20,705 nucleotides of DNA from assembly GCA_945878745.1 (NCBI GenBank), contig CAMDVY010000007.1, positions 1 to 20,705 of the forward strand, in the 5' to 3' direction. How positions within the stretch are numbered: the first letter of the stretch is position 1; every line of letters starts with the position of its first letter. A program made the translations under genes and the position numbers. The DNA comes from Klebsiella pneumoniae (GTDB lineage: Bacteria > Pseudomonadota > Gammaproteobacteria > Pseudomonadales > Azotimanducaceae). Of the stretch, positions 1-8,075 are shown in pieces. The notes under the pieces are model-generated. The model ran no database searches. It was not told the origin of the DNA and was given only the letters and a program-made list of their open reading frames with translations.

Positions 1-31
1 TGAGACGGTAGGTGTCTTTCGGAGGCGCTGA
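1..31 (+). CDS. rlmD: 3' end of probable 23S rRNA m5U1939 methyltransferase RlmD (partial)
   Basis: Only the last nine codons are visible. Read from position 2 they give ETVGVFRRR followed by TGA at 29-31. RlmD (RumA) proteins commonly end in a pattern like HVESxxxF plus a few basic residues, and rlmD often lies just upstream of relA in gammaproteobacteria. Both points favour the identification, but nine residues are weak evidence. If correct, the enzyme is a SAM-dependent, Fe-S-containing RNA methyltransferase acting on 23S rRNA. The other two frames meet stops at 1-3 and 9-11 or carry no recognisable sequence. Confidence 0.45.
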   Translation, partial: ETVGVFRRR

Positions 32-190
32 TCCGTGAGTCGGCACTTGCGTGGTGGCCTGTCGGAGGGACGATCAATGCCGCGATCGATTGGCCCGATC
101 AACAAGGTTTGCCTGCTTCCCATCCATCCTTCAAGATGCAGGCCATGAAGTCCCCATTGGCTGACAACTTGTCCGGCGGAACGTACTGAA
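32..190. other. Intergenic region upstream of relA
   Basis: This is a 159-nt spacer. A short inverted repeat (GATCG at 84-88, CGATC at 96-100) is present but has no following T-run, so it is not a convincing terminator. No promoter stands out. GGCGGA at 175-180 is a plausible Shine-Dalgarno sequence 10 nt before the relA GTG. One frame is open from 4 to 189, but it has no start codon near its beginning and resembles nothing. Confidence 0.4.
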
Positions 191-2155
191 GTGGTTCTCG
201 TCACCCGTGCGTTACCTCGTGATGCTGCTGGTCTGATCGATAGCACAAGCTGGTGCGAGTCGATGTGCCGACAGCATGTCTGGTTGCAGATCGGCAGGCT
301 GTTCGATGTCTGCCGTTATCTCGAGAGCCTGCCAGAAGGTCAGAAGTATCTCCAGCGAGGGTTTTCGCTGGCCGAACTGGTGGCAAGCCTCAAGATCGAC
401 AACGAGGCGCTGATTGCAGCCTTGTTGTACCGACCGCATCGTGATGGCCTGCTGTCCATTCGAGATATCGAAGCTCGTCAGTCCGATGAGGTCGCAGCGC
501 TCGTCGAAGGTGTCTCTCGCATGGCGACGGCCAACTTTCTCGACCTTTCCAATACCCCAATGCTGACCAGTGAACGCCAGGACCAGGTCGAGAATGTCCG
601 GCGAATGCTGATAACGCTGGTCGACGACGCCAGGGTTGCCGTGATCAAGATCGCCGAACGGGTGGTTGCCCTGCGGGAGGCCAAACAGGATGCGCTGTCC
701 CGTCGCAGTCGCATTGCGTCGGAGGCGCGCCAGGTGTTTGCGCCGTTGGCAGGACGCTTAGGAATCTGGCATCTCAAGTGGGAGCTTGAAGATCTCTCGA
801 TGCGGTACCTCGAACCGGAGGTCTATACCTCAATCGCAGCACAACTCGATGGCAAGCGGATAACGCGGGAGACCCAGATTGCTACGCTGGCGGACGATTT
901 GCGTGCATTGCTGCAACAGCATGGCATTACCGCTCAGGTGTCCGGTCGCGCCAAACACATCTACAGCATCTGGCGGAAGATGCAATCCAAACAGCTCGGG
1001 CTCGACCAGGTTTATGACATGCGGGCCGTGCGTGTTCTGGTGGAAGACCTGGCCAGCTGTTATGCCGCGCTGGGTCTCGTGCACTCGCAATTTCGTCACA
1101 TACCCAGTGCGTTTGACGACTACATCGCTTCTCCCAAGGACAATGGGTATCGGTCCATTCATACGGCCGTCATAGGTGCGGATGGGAAGCACCTGGAAGT
1201 GCAGATCCGGACCCATGAAATGCACGATGAAGCCGAACTTGGGGTCTGTGCCCACTGGACGTACAAAGGTGATGGTGAGGAAGATCGAACCATTGGCGCC
1301 AAGATGGAGTGGTTACGCCACGTGGTGGAATGGCATGAGGAACTTGGTGGTCGACGCAGCCTCGGTGAAGAGATCAGTCGTTCCATGCAACAGGAGCGAA
1401 TCTATCTGCACACTCCCAAAGGTCATGTCATCGACCTGGTCGCCGATGCGACGCCCATCGATTTTGCCTATCGTGTGCATACGGACGTTGGTCATCGCTG
1501 CACCGGCGCGCGAGTTGATGGCCGCGAAGTTCCGCTCAATTACCGGCTGCAAAACGGCGAGCGTGTGGAGATTCTGACTGCGCCCGCACAGGCGCCCAGA
1601 CGGCTGTGGTTGGAGCCGGAGGCTCGTTATGTTCGTACCCATCGCGCTCGCAGCAAAATCCAGAGTTGGATGAAGGCTCGGGGCGATCAAGTGAATCGCG
1701 CGGAGGGATTGGCGGCAATCGATCGTGCTTGTGTGCGATTGCATGTTCCAGTGCCGACCCCTGCTGCCTTGCTTGAATTGGCCAGTGCTCTTGGAGAACA
1801 CGACCCGGAGCGACTGTTGGTAGCACTGGGCATCGGCGAATGCCCGGTGCGGCCGCTGATTGCTGCATGGCTCCATGAACTTAGCATCGGAGCAGATCAA
1901 CCGTTGACAGCTGCGGTACAAAGGGTAGGGCTCACGGGCCGGAATCGACACGGGTTGTTGCTTGACGTGACTCGGGTAGTGGATGAACTCGGCATTTCGT
2001 TGCAAGGGTCAACGGCGAGAGTGGTCCCACCAGATTCCGCCGAGATCAGCCTCGAGTTCCACGCGGATGATCTCATCGAGGTTTATCAGCTGGTTGAAAA
2101 TCTACGACCATTGGTCGGTGTGACCGAAGTGCGTCGTGAGCCTGGTTCGGCGTAA
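191..2155 (+). CDS. relA: GTP pyrophosphokinase RelA ((p)ppGpp synthetase I), lacking the zinc-finger domain
   Basis: RelA makes (p)ppGpp from ATP and GTP/GDP on stalled ribosomes (stringent response). The GTG start gives the typical MVxVxxA opening, with GGCGGA 10 nt upstream. Residues ~60-185 are a pseudo-hydrolase: where hydrolases have His-Asp this has Tyr-Arg (ALLYRP), as in other monofunctional RelA proteins. The synthetase (~230-360) keeps RAKHIYSIWRKM, D276 in YDMRAVR, N318-G-Y320 and E336 in EVQIRT. TGS is ~402-463 (RIYLHTPKGHVIDL, DVGHRC) and is followed by a helical part. An ACT-like domain fills ~577-654 (GRNRHGLLLDVTRVV). Two oddities are seen: the Cys-rich zinc-finger domain is absent, so the protein is 654 aa against about 744 in E. 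coli, and the acidic EXDD motif reads A307-F-D-D. The frame is continuous, so this is not a frameshift. Confidence 0.95.
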   Translation: MVLVTRALPRDAAGLIDSTSWCESMCRQHVWLQIGRLFDVCRYLESLPEGQKYLQRGFSLAELVASLKIDNEALIAALLYRPHRDGLLSIRDIEARQSDEVAALVEGVSRMATANFLDLSNTPMLTSERQDQVENVRRMLITLVDDARVAVIKIAERVVALREAKQDALSRRSRIASEARQVFAPLAGRLGIWHLKWELEDLSMRYLEPEVYTSIAAQLDGKRITRETQIATLADDLRALLQQHGITAQVSGRAKHIYSIWRKMQSKQLGLDQVYDMRAVRVLVEDLASCYAALGLVHSQFRHIPSAFDDYIASPKDNGYRSIHTAVIGADGKHLEVQIRTHEMHDEAELGVCAHWTYKGDGEEDRTIGAKMEWLRHVVEWHEELGGRRSLGEEISRSMQQERIYLHTPKGHVIDLVADATPIDFAYRVHTDVGHRCTGARVDGREVPLNYRLQNGERVEILTAPAQAPRRLWLEPEARYVRTHRARSKIQSWMKARGDQVNRAEGLAAIDRACVRLHVPVPTPAALLELASALGEHDPERLLVALGIGECPVRPLIAAWLHELSIGADQPLTAAVQRVGLTGRNRHGLLLDVTRVVDELGISLQGSTARVVPPDSAEISLEFHADDLIEVYQLVENLRPLVGVTEVRREPGSA

Positions 2156-2188
2156 CGCTGGACGAAGAACTCAATCAAGGAGAAGACA

Positions 2189-2833
2189 ATGCGAGTGATT
2201 TTGTTGGGGCCACCGGGGGCTGGAAAGGGCACACAGGCTCAGTTCATCAAGGATCATTGGAATATTCCGCAGATTTCAACCGGTGACATGTTGCGTGCTG
2301 CCGTCAAGGCAGGCAGTGAGCTAGGCAAGCGGGTCAAAGCCGTGATGGATTCCGGTGCCCTGGTTTCTGACGAGATCATTATTGCGCTGGTGAAGGAGCG
2401 CATCACCGCAGCCGATTGCAAGGCCGGCTTTTTGTTCGATGGTTTCCCGCGAACGATTCCGCAGGCTGAAGCGATGGAACAGGCTGGTGTGCCGATTGAT
2501 GCGGTAGTCGAGATTGCTGTTCCGGATGAAGAACTGGTTCGGCGGATCAGCGGTCGACGTGTCCATCCGTCATCGGGCCGTGTTTACCATGTTGAATTTT
2601 CGCCCCCCAAGGTTGCAGGCAAGGACGATGTCACCGGTGATTCGCTGGTTCAGCGTGATGACGACAAGGAAGCAACCGTGCGTGAGCGAATCAACGTGTA
2701 CAACGCCCAGACCAAGCCACTGGTCGCGTTCTATGAGGCAAGAGCGGCACGGAAAGCGCTCGCCTACCATCGAATTGCAGGTGTCGGCTCGGTAGATGAC
2801 ATCAAGGCTGCGGTGCAGAACGCGCTGAAATGA
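2189..2833 (+). CDS. adk: Adenylate kinase
   Basis: Adk catalyses ATP + AMP = 2 ADP in the cytoplasm. The 214-residue length equals that of E. coli Adk. Visible motifs are the P-loop GPPGAGKGT (7-15), the AMP-binding STGDMLR segment (30-36) and DGFPRT (84-89). The LID (about 122-159) has the four-residue hydrogen-bond network H126, S129, D146, T149 and no four-Cys zinc site, as in E. coli. The strong Shine-Dalgarno AAGGAG at 2177-2182 fixes the ATG. The gene starts 33 nt after relA and could be cotranscribed with it. It converges with moeA. Confidence 0.98.
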   Translation: MRVILLGPPGAGKGTQAQFIKDHWNIPQISTGDMLRAAVKAGSELGKRVKAVMDSGALVSDEIIIALVKERITAADCKAGFLFDGFPRTIPQAEAMEQAGVPIDAVVEIAVPDEELVRRISGRRVHPSSGRVYHVEFSPPKVAGKDDVTGDSLVQRDDDKEATVRERINVYNAQTKPLVAFYEARAARKALAYHRIAGVGSVDDIKAAVQNALK

Positions 2834-2876
2834 CGCGAATCACCGATTCCTGACACCAGATCTGGTTAGATCGGAC
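2834..2876. other. Convergent adk/moeA gap with two short inverted repeats
   Basis: The 43-nt gap between two convergent genes holds a GAATC-ACC-GATTC hairpin (2837-2849) and a perfect 12-bp palindrome, ACCAGATCTGGT (2855-2866). Neither is followed by a T-run on either strand, so a classical intrinsic terminator is not supported. They may still contribute to transcript 3' ends. Confidence 0.3.
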
Positions 2877-4190
2877 TCACAGGCTGCTCAGCAAGAGCAC
2901 GGTAACGTGGTGACCTGTCGGCAGATCACCACTGGCCGCAGGAATCTCCACCAGGCAATTGGCATCCTGAAAGGTGGTCAGTCGATTCGAGCTCTGATCC
3001 CCACGGATGCGCACCACTGGCAGGCGTCGAGGGTCAGGCAAGCTCAGGAAACCGCGCTGATATTCAGTTCTGCCCGATTTGTGGCTGACCGGTGACAGCA
3101 GTATCGCCGGCAGGCGAAGTGGTGGTTCCGGCCTTGCGCCACAGGCCCGCAGCAGCGCGGGTTTGGCGATCAGCAGCCAGGTGACAATCGTGCTCACGGG
3201 GTTGCCGGGCAGTCCGCAGAACCATGCCCGGCCTATTCGACCGAAGGCCAAGGGCTTGCCCGGCTTCAGATTCAGCTTCCAGAACGATAGCGTGCCCAGC
3301 GTTTCCAGAGCCTGACGGACATGATCGTGATCACCCACGGAAACGCCGCCGCTGGTCAGCAGAAAGTCGTGCTCACGCGAAGCATTGCGCAGTGCCGCCT
3401 GAGTTTCGACCGCGCTATCGGGCAGGTTGCCAAGGTCATGGGCTATGACCGGCAAGCCCTGCAGCATGGAGAGCAAGGTGGTGCGATTGGATTCATAAAT
3501 CCGACCTGAAGGCAGCGCAGACTGTGAATCATCGGCTTCAACCAGTTCATCACCGGTGGAAAAAACGCCGACTGATACGCGTGACAAAACCTGCACGGTG
3601 CGTCGACCGTCGGCAGCGAGTCGGCCGATATCAAAGGCGGTCAGTCGCGTTCCGGCGGCAGCCAATGGTTCACCCATCGTCACGTCATGACCAATCGGAC
3701 GAATGTGGTCGCGAGGCTCAGGATCGCCGCTGACCTCGATGTGCTCACCACTGGTGGTGCAATCCTCCTGCAAGACGATCCGACCGGAACCCGAGGGAAC
3801 AACCGCACCGGTCAGGATGCGCACGCATTCGCCTTCACGCAATTGACCCGGCCAGGGCTTGCCAGCGGCACTTTCACCAACAATTTTCCAGCGTGAGCCG
3901 CGCACGTCCGACGATGGCGCTATGGGAAGAGCGTAACCGTCCATCGCTGAACTGGCGAACGGGGGTGAAGGATGGCGGGCTGTTTCGTCAGCGGCCAGTA
4001 TCCGTCCATTCGCGTCGCGAATCCGCAGCCCTTCCACAGTCTCTTGCGGCTGAATTTGTGCGGCGATCCGCTCCAGGGCGACGTTCAAGTCCAGTGCTTC
4101 GTTAATGTTCGCGCTCCTTAAAGCTGGTTGAATTGCCAAGGTTGGAACACTTTGAGTTCCTCGCCCCTCAATATCAAAAAATCCCCGCAT
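2877..4190 (-). CDS. moeA: Molybdopterin molybdenumtransferase MoeA
   Basis: MoeA inserts molybdate into adenylylated molybdopterin, the last step of molybdenum cofactor synthesis. In residue numbering from the ATG at 4190, the conserved motifs are SAMDGYA (D84), the FSTGDEL loop (D214), LLTSGGVSVGD (D287), KPGKP (309-313) and FCGLPGNPVS (324-333). The C-terminal domain IV follows. The first ~28 residues do not resemble the family, and the ATG has no Shine-Dalgarno. An AAGGAG (complement of 4114-4119) sits 7 nt before an in-frame ATT at 4106, which would give 409 aa, close to E. coli MoeA (411). The start is therefore uncertain. The gene is alone on its strand, with no other moa/mob gene nearby, and is divergent from tsaB. 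Confidence 0.95.
   Translation of the reverse strand: MRGFFDIEGRGTQSVPTLAIQPALRSANINEALDLNVALERIAAQIQPQETVEGLRIRDANGRILAADETARHPSPPFASSAMDGYALPIAPSSDVRGSRWKIVGESAAGKPWPGQLREGECVRILTGAVVPSGSGRIVLQEDCTTSGEHIEVSGDPEPRDHIRPIGHDVTMGEPLAAAGTRLTAFDIGRLAADGRRTVQVLSRVSVGVFSTGDELVEADDSQSALPSGRIYESNRTTLLSMLQGLPVIAHDLGNLPDSAVETQAALRNASREHDFLLTSGGVSVGDHDHVRQALETLGTLSFWKLNLKPGKPLAFGRIGRAWFCGLPGNPVSTIVTWLLIAKPALLRACGARPEPPLRLPAILLSPVSHKSGRTEYQRGFLSLPDPRRLPVVRIRGDQSSNRLTTFQDANCLVEIPAASGDLPTGHHVTVLLLSSL
4114..4119 (-). promoter_or_regulatory. Shine-Dalgarno AAGGAG inside the annotated moeA 5' end
   Basis: A full AAGGAG on the minus strand is placed 7 nt before an in-frame ATT codon (4106-4104). The upstream ATG at 4190 has no Shine-Dalgarno within 15 nt. 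This points to the internal ATT as the real start of moeA. Confidence 0.45.
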
Positions 4191-4216
4191 TTCACGTCAG
4201 AAAACGGGTTGCTTCC

Positions 4217-4244
4217 TTGCACCACAACGGCAGGTCTGAATAAT
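4217..4244 (+). promoter_or_regulatory. Possible tsaB promoter
   Basis: TTGCAC (4217-4222) and AATAAT (4239-4244) are separated by 16 nt. The -10 matches TATAAT at 5 of 6 positions and the -35 is weak. Transcription would start near 4251, leaving about 25 nt before the tsaB ATG. The element lies in the 76-nt gap between the divergent genes moeA and tsaB, which must hold at least one promoter. Confidence 0.35.
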
Positions 4245-4275
4245 CATGCCCTCCCCAGATTGACCGGTGGACGTG

Positions 4276-4932
4276 ATGACCACGCTGATTGCGCTTGATA
4301 CCTCGGGCGCGCTCTGTTCGGTGGCCTTGCTGCATGATGGCGTGTTCCACCAGTTGACCCGGAACGTGGTGCGCAAGCACAACATGGTTGTGCTGGAAAT
4401 GCTGGATGCCCTCTGCAGCAACGCAGGTATTCTACCCGCTGTGATTGAAGGGGTGGCATACGTCCGTGGACCTGGCTCGTTTACCGGAGTTCGACTCTGT
4501 GTCACAGCAGCCCAGGCGATCGCCATGGCTGCAGGTGCTCGAGTTTTTGGCTGTACCACCTCACGGTTGCTCGCTCTCCATGCGCAGACCCTGGGCAGTG
4601 CGGCTGTTGTCTCGGTCGTGCGTTCACGTGGAGAAACCTGTTACCTCGCAGCCTTTCAACAGTTTCCAGGCACGACGCTGTTGCAGCAGGTTGAAGAGGA
4701 GGTCCTGACGGACTGTCCACCAGCCTGGCTGAGCGATTACGCAGAAATGACAGGGGAACCACCGGCGTGGTTACCTGCGTCATTCAAGGTACTGCCCATG
4801 GACGAAACTCCCGCCCTGACACTCCTGCATCATGCGAGCGTGGACTGGCCGGTGACCGAATGGGCGCCCGTCGAATCGGCTTTACCGATGTACATCGATG
4901 GTGATAATCCATGGCGTCCGGTTGCAGGCTGA
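4276..4932 (+). CDS. tsaB: tRNA threonylcarbamoyladenosine biosynthesis protein TsaB
   Basis: TsaB is the non-catalytic, ASKHA-fold partner of TsaD and TsaE in the complex that puts threonylcarbamoyl on A37 of ANN-decoding tRNAs. The N-terminus TTLIALDTSG...CSVALLHDG and the signature YVRGPGSFTGVRL (about residues 62-74) identify it. The C-terminal ALPMYIDGDNPW matches the family ending (PLYLRxxxAW type). ATG 4276 is preferred, giving 218 aa, with GGTGG (4266-4270) 5 nt upstream. GTG at 4267 or 4273 is also in frame and would add three residues or one. No rimI follows. Instead rsmJ overlaps the 3' end, suggesting one transcript for two RNA-modification genes. Confidence 0.9.
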   Translation: MTTLIALDTSGALCSVALLHDGVFHQLTRNVVRKHNMVVLEMLDALCSNAGILPAVIEGVAYVRGPGSFTGVRLCVTAAQAIAMAAGARVFGCTTSRLLALHAQTLGSAAVVSVVRSRGETCYLAAFQQFPGTTLLQQVEEEVLTDCPPAWLSDYAEMTGEPPAWLPASFKVLPMDETPALTLLHHASVDWPVTEWAPVESALPMYIDGDNPWRPVAG

Positions 4933-5671
4933 CGAATTGGCCGACACTATCCACGCAGAACATGTACGGCCGCGACTCCATGTGCACGGCACGATGGTCA
5001 CTGCGCTACTCGCCGAGTGGCCGGACTTTGAGCTCTGTGATGATGACGATCAGTCCGGTGACTGGCCCAGGCTAGTGCTCCGCGATCAACGACTTGCATT
5101 GTGCCTTGAACCGGGAGGGTTGATCTGGTCTCCACCCGTGTTTGACAGGCGCCGCATATCCCGACAGTCGCTACTTGCCCGGGCGACCGGCGTGGCTACC
5201 AGCAGCAACCTGGCAGTTCTCGATGCCATGGCCGGGTGGGGCAGTGATGGCCTCGAACTCGCAAGCCATGGCGCCAGCGTGACGATGGCTGAAGCGGCGC
5301 CAGCAGTCTGGTCATTGCTGCGCCAACGCATCACCGATAGTGAGATACCGATCGCCGGGTTGCACATCGGGGATAGCTGGTCACTGATGGAACAAGCGGT
5401 CTGGGACGTCATTCTGCTTGATCCCATGTTCCCCGAGCGAGGTCGCAAGGGTCTTGCGAAGCTACCGATGCAGACGCTCAAACAGGTTGCGTACGGGGAT
5501 GATCGCCCACTCATCGAATGGGTGGCGCATGCACTGCGGCATACCAGGTCTCGTGTTGTCCTGAAGCGCAGGCGGACGGAAAAAGTAATTGGCAAGCCAG
5601 ACTGGAGAATCGAGGGGCGATCGATCCGATTTGATGTCTACCAGAGATCTGGTGGTTTCCCTCGGGAGTAA
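4898..5671 (+). CDS. rsmJ: 16S rRNA (guanine1516-N2)-methyltransferase RsmJ
   Basis: RsmJ (DUF548 family) methylates G1516 of 16S rRNA using SAM. The Rossmann motif I reads VLDAMAGWGSDGLELA (107-122), against the usual DATAGLGRDAFVLA. LLDPMFPERGRKGL (173-186) is the family hallmark DPMFP, and VVLKRR (220-225) and RFDVYQ (about 247-252) follow as in E. coli. The N-terminus is uncertain. ATG 4898 overlaps tsaB by 35 nt and has no clear Shine-Dalgarno; TTG 4937 and ATG 4994 are in-frame alternatives, and the family has a short N-terminus, which mildly favours one of these. The gene converges with plsB with only 10 nt between stop codons. Confidence 0.88.
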   Translation: MVIIHGVRLQADELADTIHAEHVRPRLHVHGTMVTALLAEWPDFELCDDDDQSGDWPRLVLRDQRLALCLEPGGLIWSPPVFDRRRISRQSLLARATGVATSSNLAVLDAMAGWGSDGLELASHGASVTMAEAAPAVWSLLRQRITDSEIPIAGLHIGDSWSLMEQAVWDVILLDPMFPERGRKGLAKLPMQTLKQVAYGDDRPLIEWVAHALRHTRSRVVLKRRRTEKVIGKPDWRIEGRSIRFDVYQRSGGFPRE

Positions 5672-5681
5672 GTCGAATTGC

Positions 5682-8042
5682 TCACGAGCGTTGAACGGCG
5701 CGCAGAAAGTCCGCGTTGATCACACTGCCAGCTGTACGAGCAACTTGCCTCGCCAGATCAGAGGGTTCCAGAAAACCATCTTCGCCCTCGGTCAATGCCC
5801 CACGCTTGAGCATCTGGTCAACGAATTGGTTGAAGAGCGTGGCATCAAAAAACTCCGGCGAGTTGAGTCCATAGAGACGGGAGAGTCGCCTTGCAACGTG
5901 GCGACTGCGTTCCTGCAAGTCCTTGCGATTCATCCCGCTCTCGGCGCGGGTCAACAGACCGATGACGATGTAAAGGCGTTCGAGAGAAGGCATCACCACC
6001 TGAGCGAGCAGGTGCAGTCTTTGGTGGGCTGCGGAGTCGGATCGCGGTGGTTCCCACTGGCCGTTTTCACTTCGAACGGCAAGTTCCTGTCGAAGCATTT
6101 CTTCGAGCATTGGCGAAACGAGCGGTTGCTGATCCGGGAGTGACAGCTCAAGTGCAAGGTAGGGATAGATGGTCTCAACCACAGAAGCCAGAGTCGATTG
6201 CGCCAGGGCGCGCCTTCGATTGACCAGCAGGCAAGCAATCAGGGAGGGCAGGACCAGCGTGTGGGCCACGTTGTTGCGATACCAGGTCAACAGAATCCCG
6301 GTGACTGCTTCGGCAGTGATGATGGTGTCGTCACCATCTTTTTCCAGAGAGATCAGGGCCAGCCTTGCGACCTGCTGCAGGCTGGTTTCGTTCGACCACT
6401 CGACGACGTCGTAGCCGGAGAACTTCAGCAAGGACACATAGATTGCGGCCTGCTCCTGGAGGACACCTGATTCAATGGCGAGTTTTGGCGTGGCCAACAG
6501 GATCAATGCGGTGAGATTGACGATGTTGACGTGTGCAGTCTTGTTGACCCGTTGCATCAGTTCGTTGCCCAATGCCTGGGCTCTGGCTGTTCCTGCGGGC
6601 GGTATGTCGCCGCTGAGCCACTCTTCCAGTCGCAGGGGCTCACCGATGCAAACACGAACATGACCGAATTTCTGGCGAATCAGGCGCAGGCTGCGCAGTA
6701 CATCAAGCATCGATTCGCCACGCTTGGTGCCGCCCTGAAGTTCGTCCAGGTAGGTGGCGGCTTCCACGAGCTTTTCGTAAGCGAGGTACACGGGCACGAA
6801 GGCGATCGGGCGAGGCAGTCCACGCGCCTGATCGCTCAGTGTCATACGCAGCAGTCCGGTCTTGGCCGGTAACAGACGGCCGGTGCGGCTGCGACCGCCC
6901 TCGGGGAAGTACTCGACGCTGTGGCCACGACGGAATACCTGATAAAGATATTCCTCGAAAACTGTTCGGTATACGTCGTCGTCGCCAAATTTGCGTCGCA
7001 AGAAAAACGCACCACCGCGACGCAGGACGGAGCCGATCACCGGTATGTTCAGATTCTCCCCAGCTGCAATGTGTGGCGGCATCATGCCTTTACCGAACAA
7101 CAGATATGAGAGCAACAGGTAGTCGAGATGACTACGGTGCGAGGGGATGTATACGAGCGTGTGATCTTCGGCGATCTCGGTGACCCTCTCGTATCCGGTC
7201 AGAACTACCCCATCGTAGATTCTGGTCCAGAACCAGTTCAGCAATTTTTCCAGGATGCGAATGGTGGGATGGGACATATCCGAGGCGATGGTATGGGCCA
7301 TACGGACTGCGCGTTTTTGCAGGGCGAGCCGCTTTTCCGGATTACCACCTGCGTCTTTTTCGATCGCCGACTGAACTGGACGAGAGGTTGCGATCTGATC
7401 CACCAGCGTGCGTCGGTGGGACAAGTCGGGTCCCAGGAGTGCTGCGCGTTGGTTGCGTAATCGGACACGCATCAAGCGTGCCATGCGTCGCATCCTGACA
7501 CTCTCGGACAGGGACATGTCAGCAGCCTGCGCGAGCGGCAGGGACTTGCCAAAGTGGACCACGATGCCCTGTCCGTTCATGAGCATGTTCAGCAGGCGTT
7601 TCAGCCGGCCGGTCGCAGCAAACGCCTCGGACACGAGCAATCGCCAGTAAGAATGCTCCCGCGCAGGCGCCCGGCTCCAGAGAATGTTCACCGGCACCAA
7701 AGCGATGTCGCTCTCGGTGGCTGATTGAGACAGCATGCGCTGCATGTAGTGGGAATAAGTCACCATGGTGTTGCGACGCAACCAACCGGCTGGTCGGTGC
7801 AGAAACATATAACGTCGAGGTTCAGTCGCCCTGCCGATTTCTATGCTGGTGCGAGGAGCCGGCAATCCGTGGATTGAACAAACGAGGTCAAGCAGCGCGA
7901 TGTCAGTGATCGACCGGTTTTGCAGAATGTAGACCGGATTGGTCCACCGCTCACCGGTTTGCAGGCCGATGATCTGGGGCGTGACCAGTCGTCCGACGAT
8001 CCAGCGGATGAACCGGAAGCGCAGGTCAGGCAGCGAAGGCAA
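5682..8042 (-). CDS. plsB: Glycerol-3-phosphate acyltransferase PlsB
   Basis: PlsB acylates sn-glycerol-3-phosphate at position 1, the first committed step of phospholipid synthesis, at the inner membrane. At 786 aa it is near the E. coli length (807). All four acyltransferase blocks are present: I, PSHRSHLDYLL (H302 and D307 form HX4D); II, GENLNIPVIGSVLRRGGAFF; III, VEYFPEGGRSRTGRLL; IV, IAFVPVYLAYEKL. The C-terminal YRNNVAHTLVLPS is also typical. The start must be TTG 8042 or later, because an in-frame TGA lies 18 nt upstream and the first Met codon comes about 80 codons in. The N-terminus aligns with the family from the TTG. It is the last minus-strand gene of the block, 95 nt after gspD, and may have its own promoter. 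Confidence 0.96.
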   Translation of the reverse strand: MPSLPDLRFRFIRWIVGRLVTPQIIGLQTGERWTNPVYILQNRSITDIALLDLVCSIHGLPAPRTSIEIGRATEPRRYMFLHRPAGWLRRNTMVTYSHYMQRMLSQSATESDIALVPVNILWSRAPAREHSYWRLLVSEAFAATGRLKRLLNMLMNGQGIVVHFGKSLPLAQAADMSLSESVRMRRMARLMRVRLRNQRAALLGPDLSHRRTLVDQIATSRPVQSAIEKDAGGNPEKRLALQKRAVRMAHTIASDMSHPTIRILEKLLNWFWTRIYDGVVLTGYERVTEIAEDHTLVYIPSHRSHLDYLLLSYLLFGKGMMPPHIAAGENLNIPVIGSVLRRGGAFFLRRKFGDDDVYRTVFEEYLYQVFRRGHSVEYFPEGGRSRTGRLLPAKTGLLRMTLSDQARGLPRPIAFVPVYLAYEKLVEAATYLDELQGGTKRGESMLDVLRSLRLIRQKFGHVRVCIGEPLRLEEWLSGDIPPAGTARAQALGNELMQRVNKTAHVNIVNLTALILLATPKLAIESGVLQEQAAIYVSLLKFSGYDVVEWSNETSLQQVARLALISLEKDGDDTIITAEAVTGILLTWYRNNVAHTLVLPSLIACLLVNRRRALAQSTLASVVETIYPYLALELSLPDQQPLVSPMLEEMLRQELAVRSENGQWEPPRSDSAAHQRLHLLAQVVMPSLERLYIVIGLLTRAESGMNRKDLQERSRHVARRLSRLYGLNSPEFFDATLFNQFVDQMLKRGALTEGEDGFLEPSDLARQVARTAGSVINADFLRAVQRS

Positions 8043-8075
8043 GATGTGATCAGCCGTTCAGAATTGACACGGTGT

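Noticed and set aside
84..100. GATCG...CGATC hairpin as an rlmD terminator.
   Set aside because: The stem is only 5 bp and has no T-run.
4..189. Open frame between the rlmD end and relA.
   Set aside because: The only ATG codons are near its end, and the translation resembles nothing.
1700..2155. Frameshift or pseudogenisation as the explanation for the short RelA.
   Set aside because: The frame is uninterrupted and the ACT domain resumes in the same frame after the helical part. No zinc-finger remnant is visible in the other frames, so a clean in-frame loss fits better.
2855..2866. ACCAGATCTGGT palindrome as a bidirectional intrinsic terminator for adk/moeA.
   Set aside because: It has no T-run on either side and a short stem. 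It is kept only as a weak inverted repeat.
5589..6143. 184-codon plus-strand frame spanning the rsmJ end and the plsB 3' end.
   Set aside because: It overlaps two confident genes and has no motif or Shine-Dalgarno.
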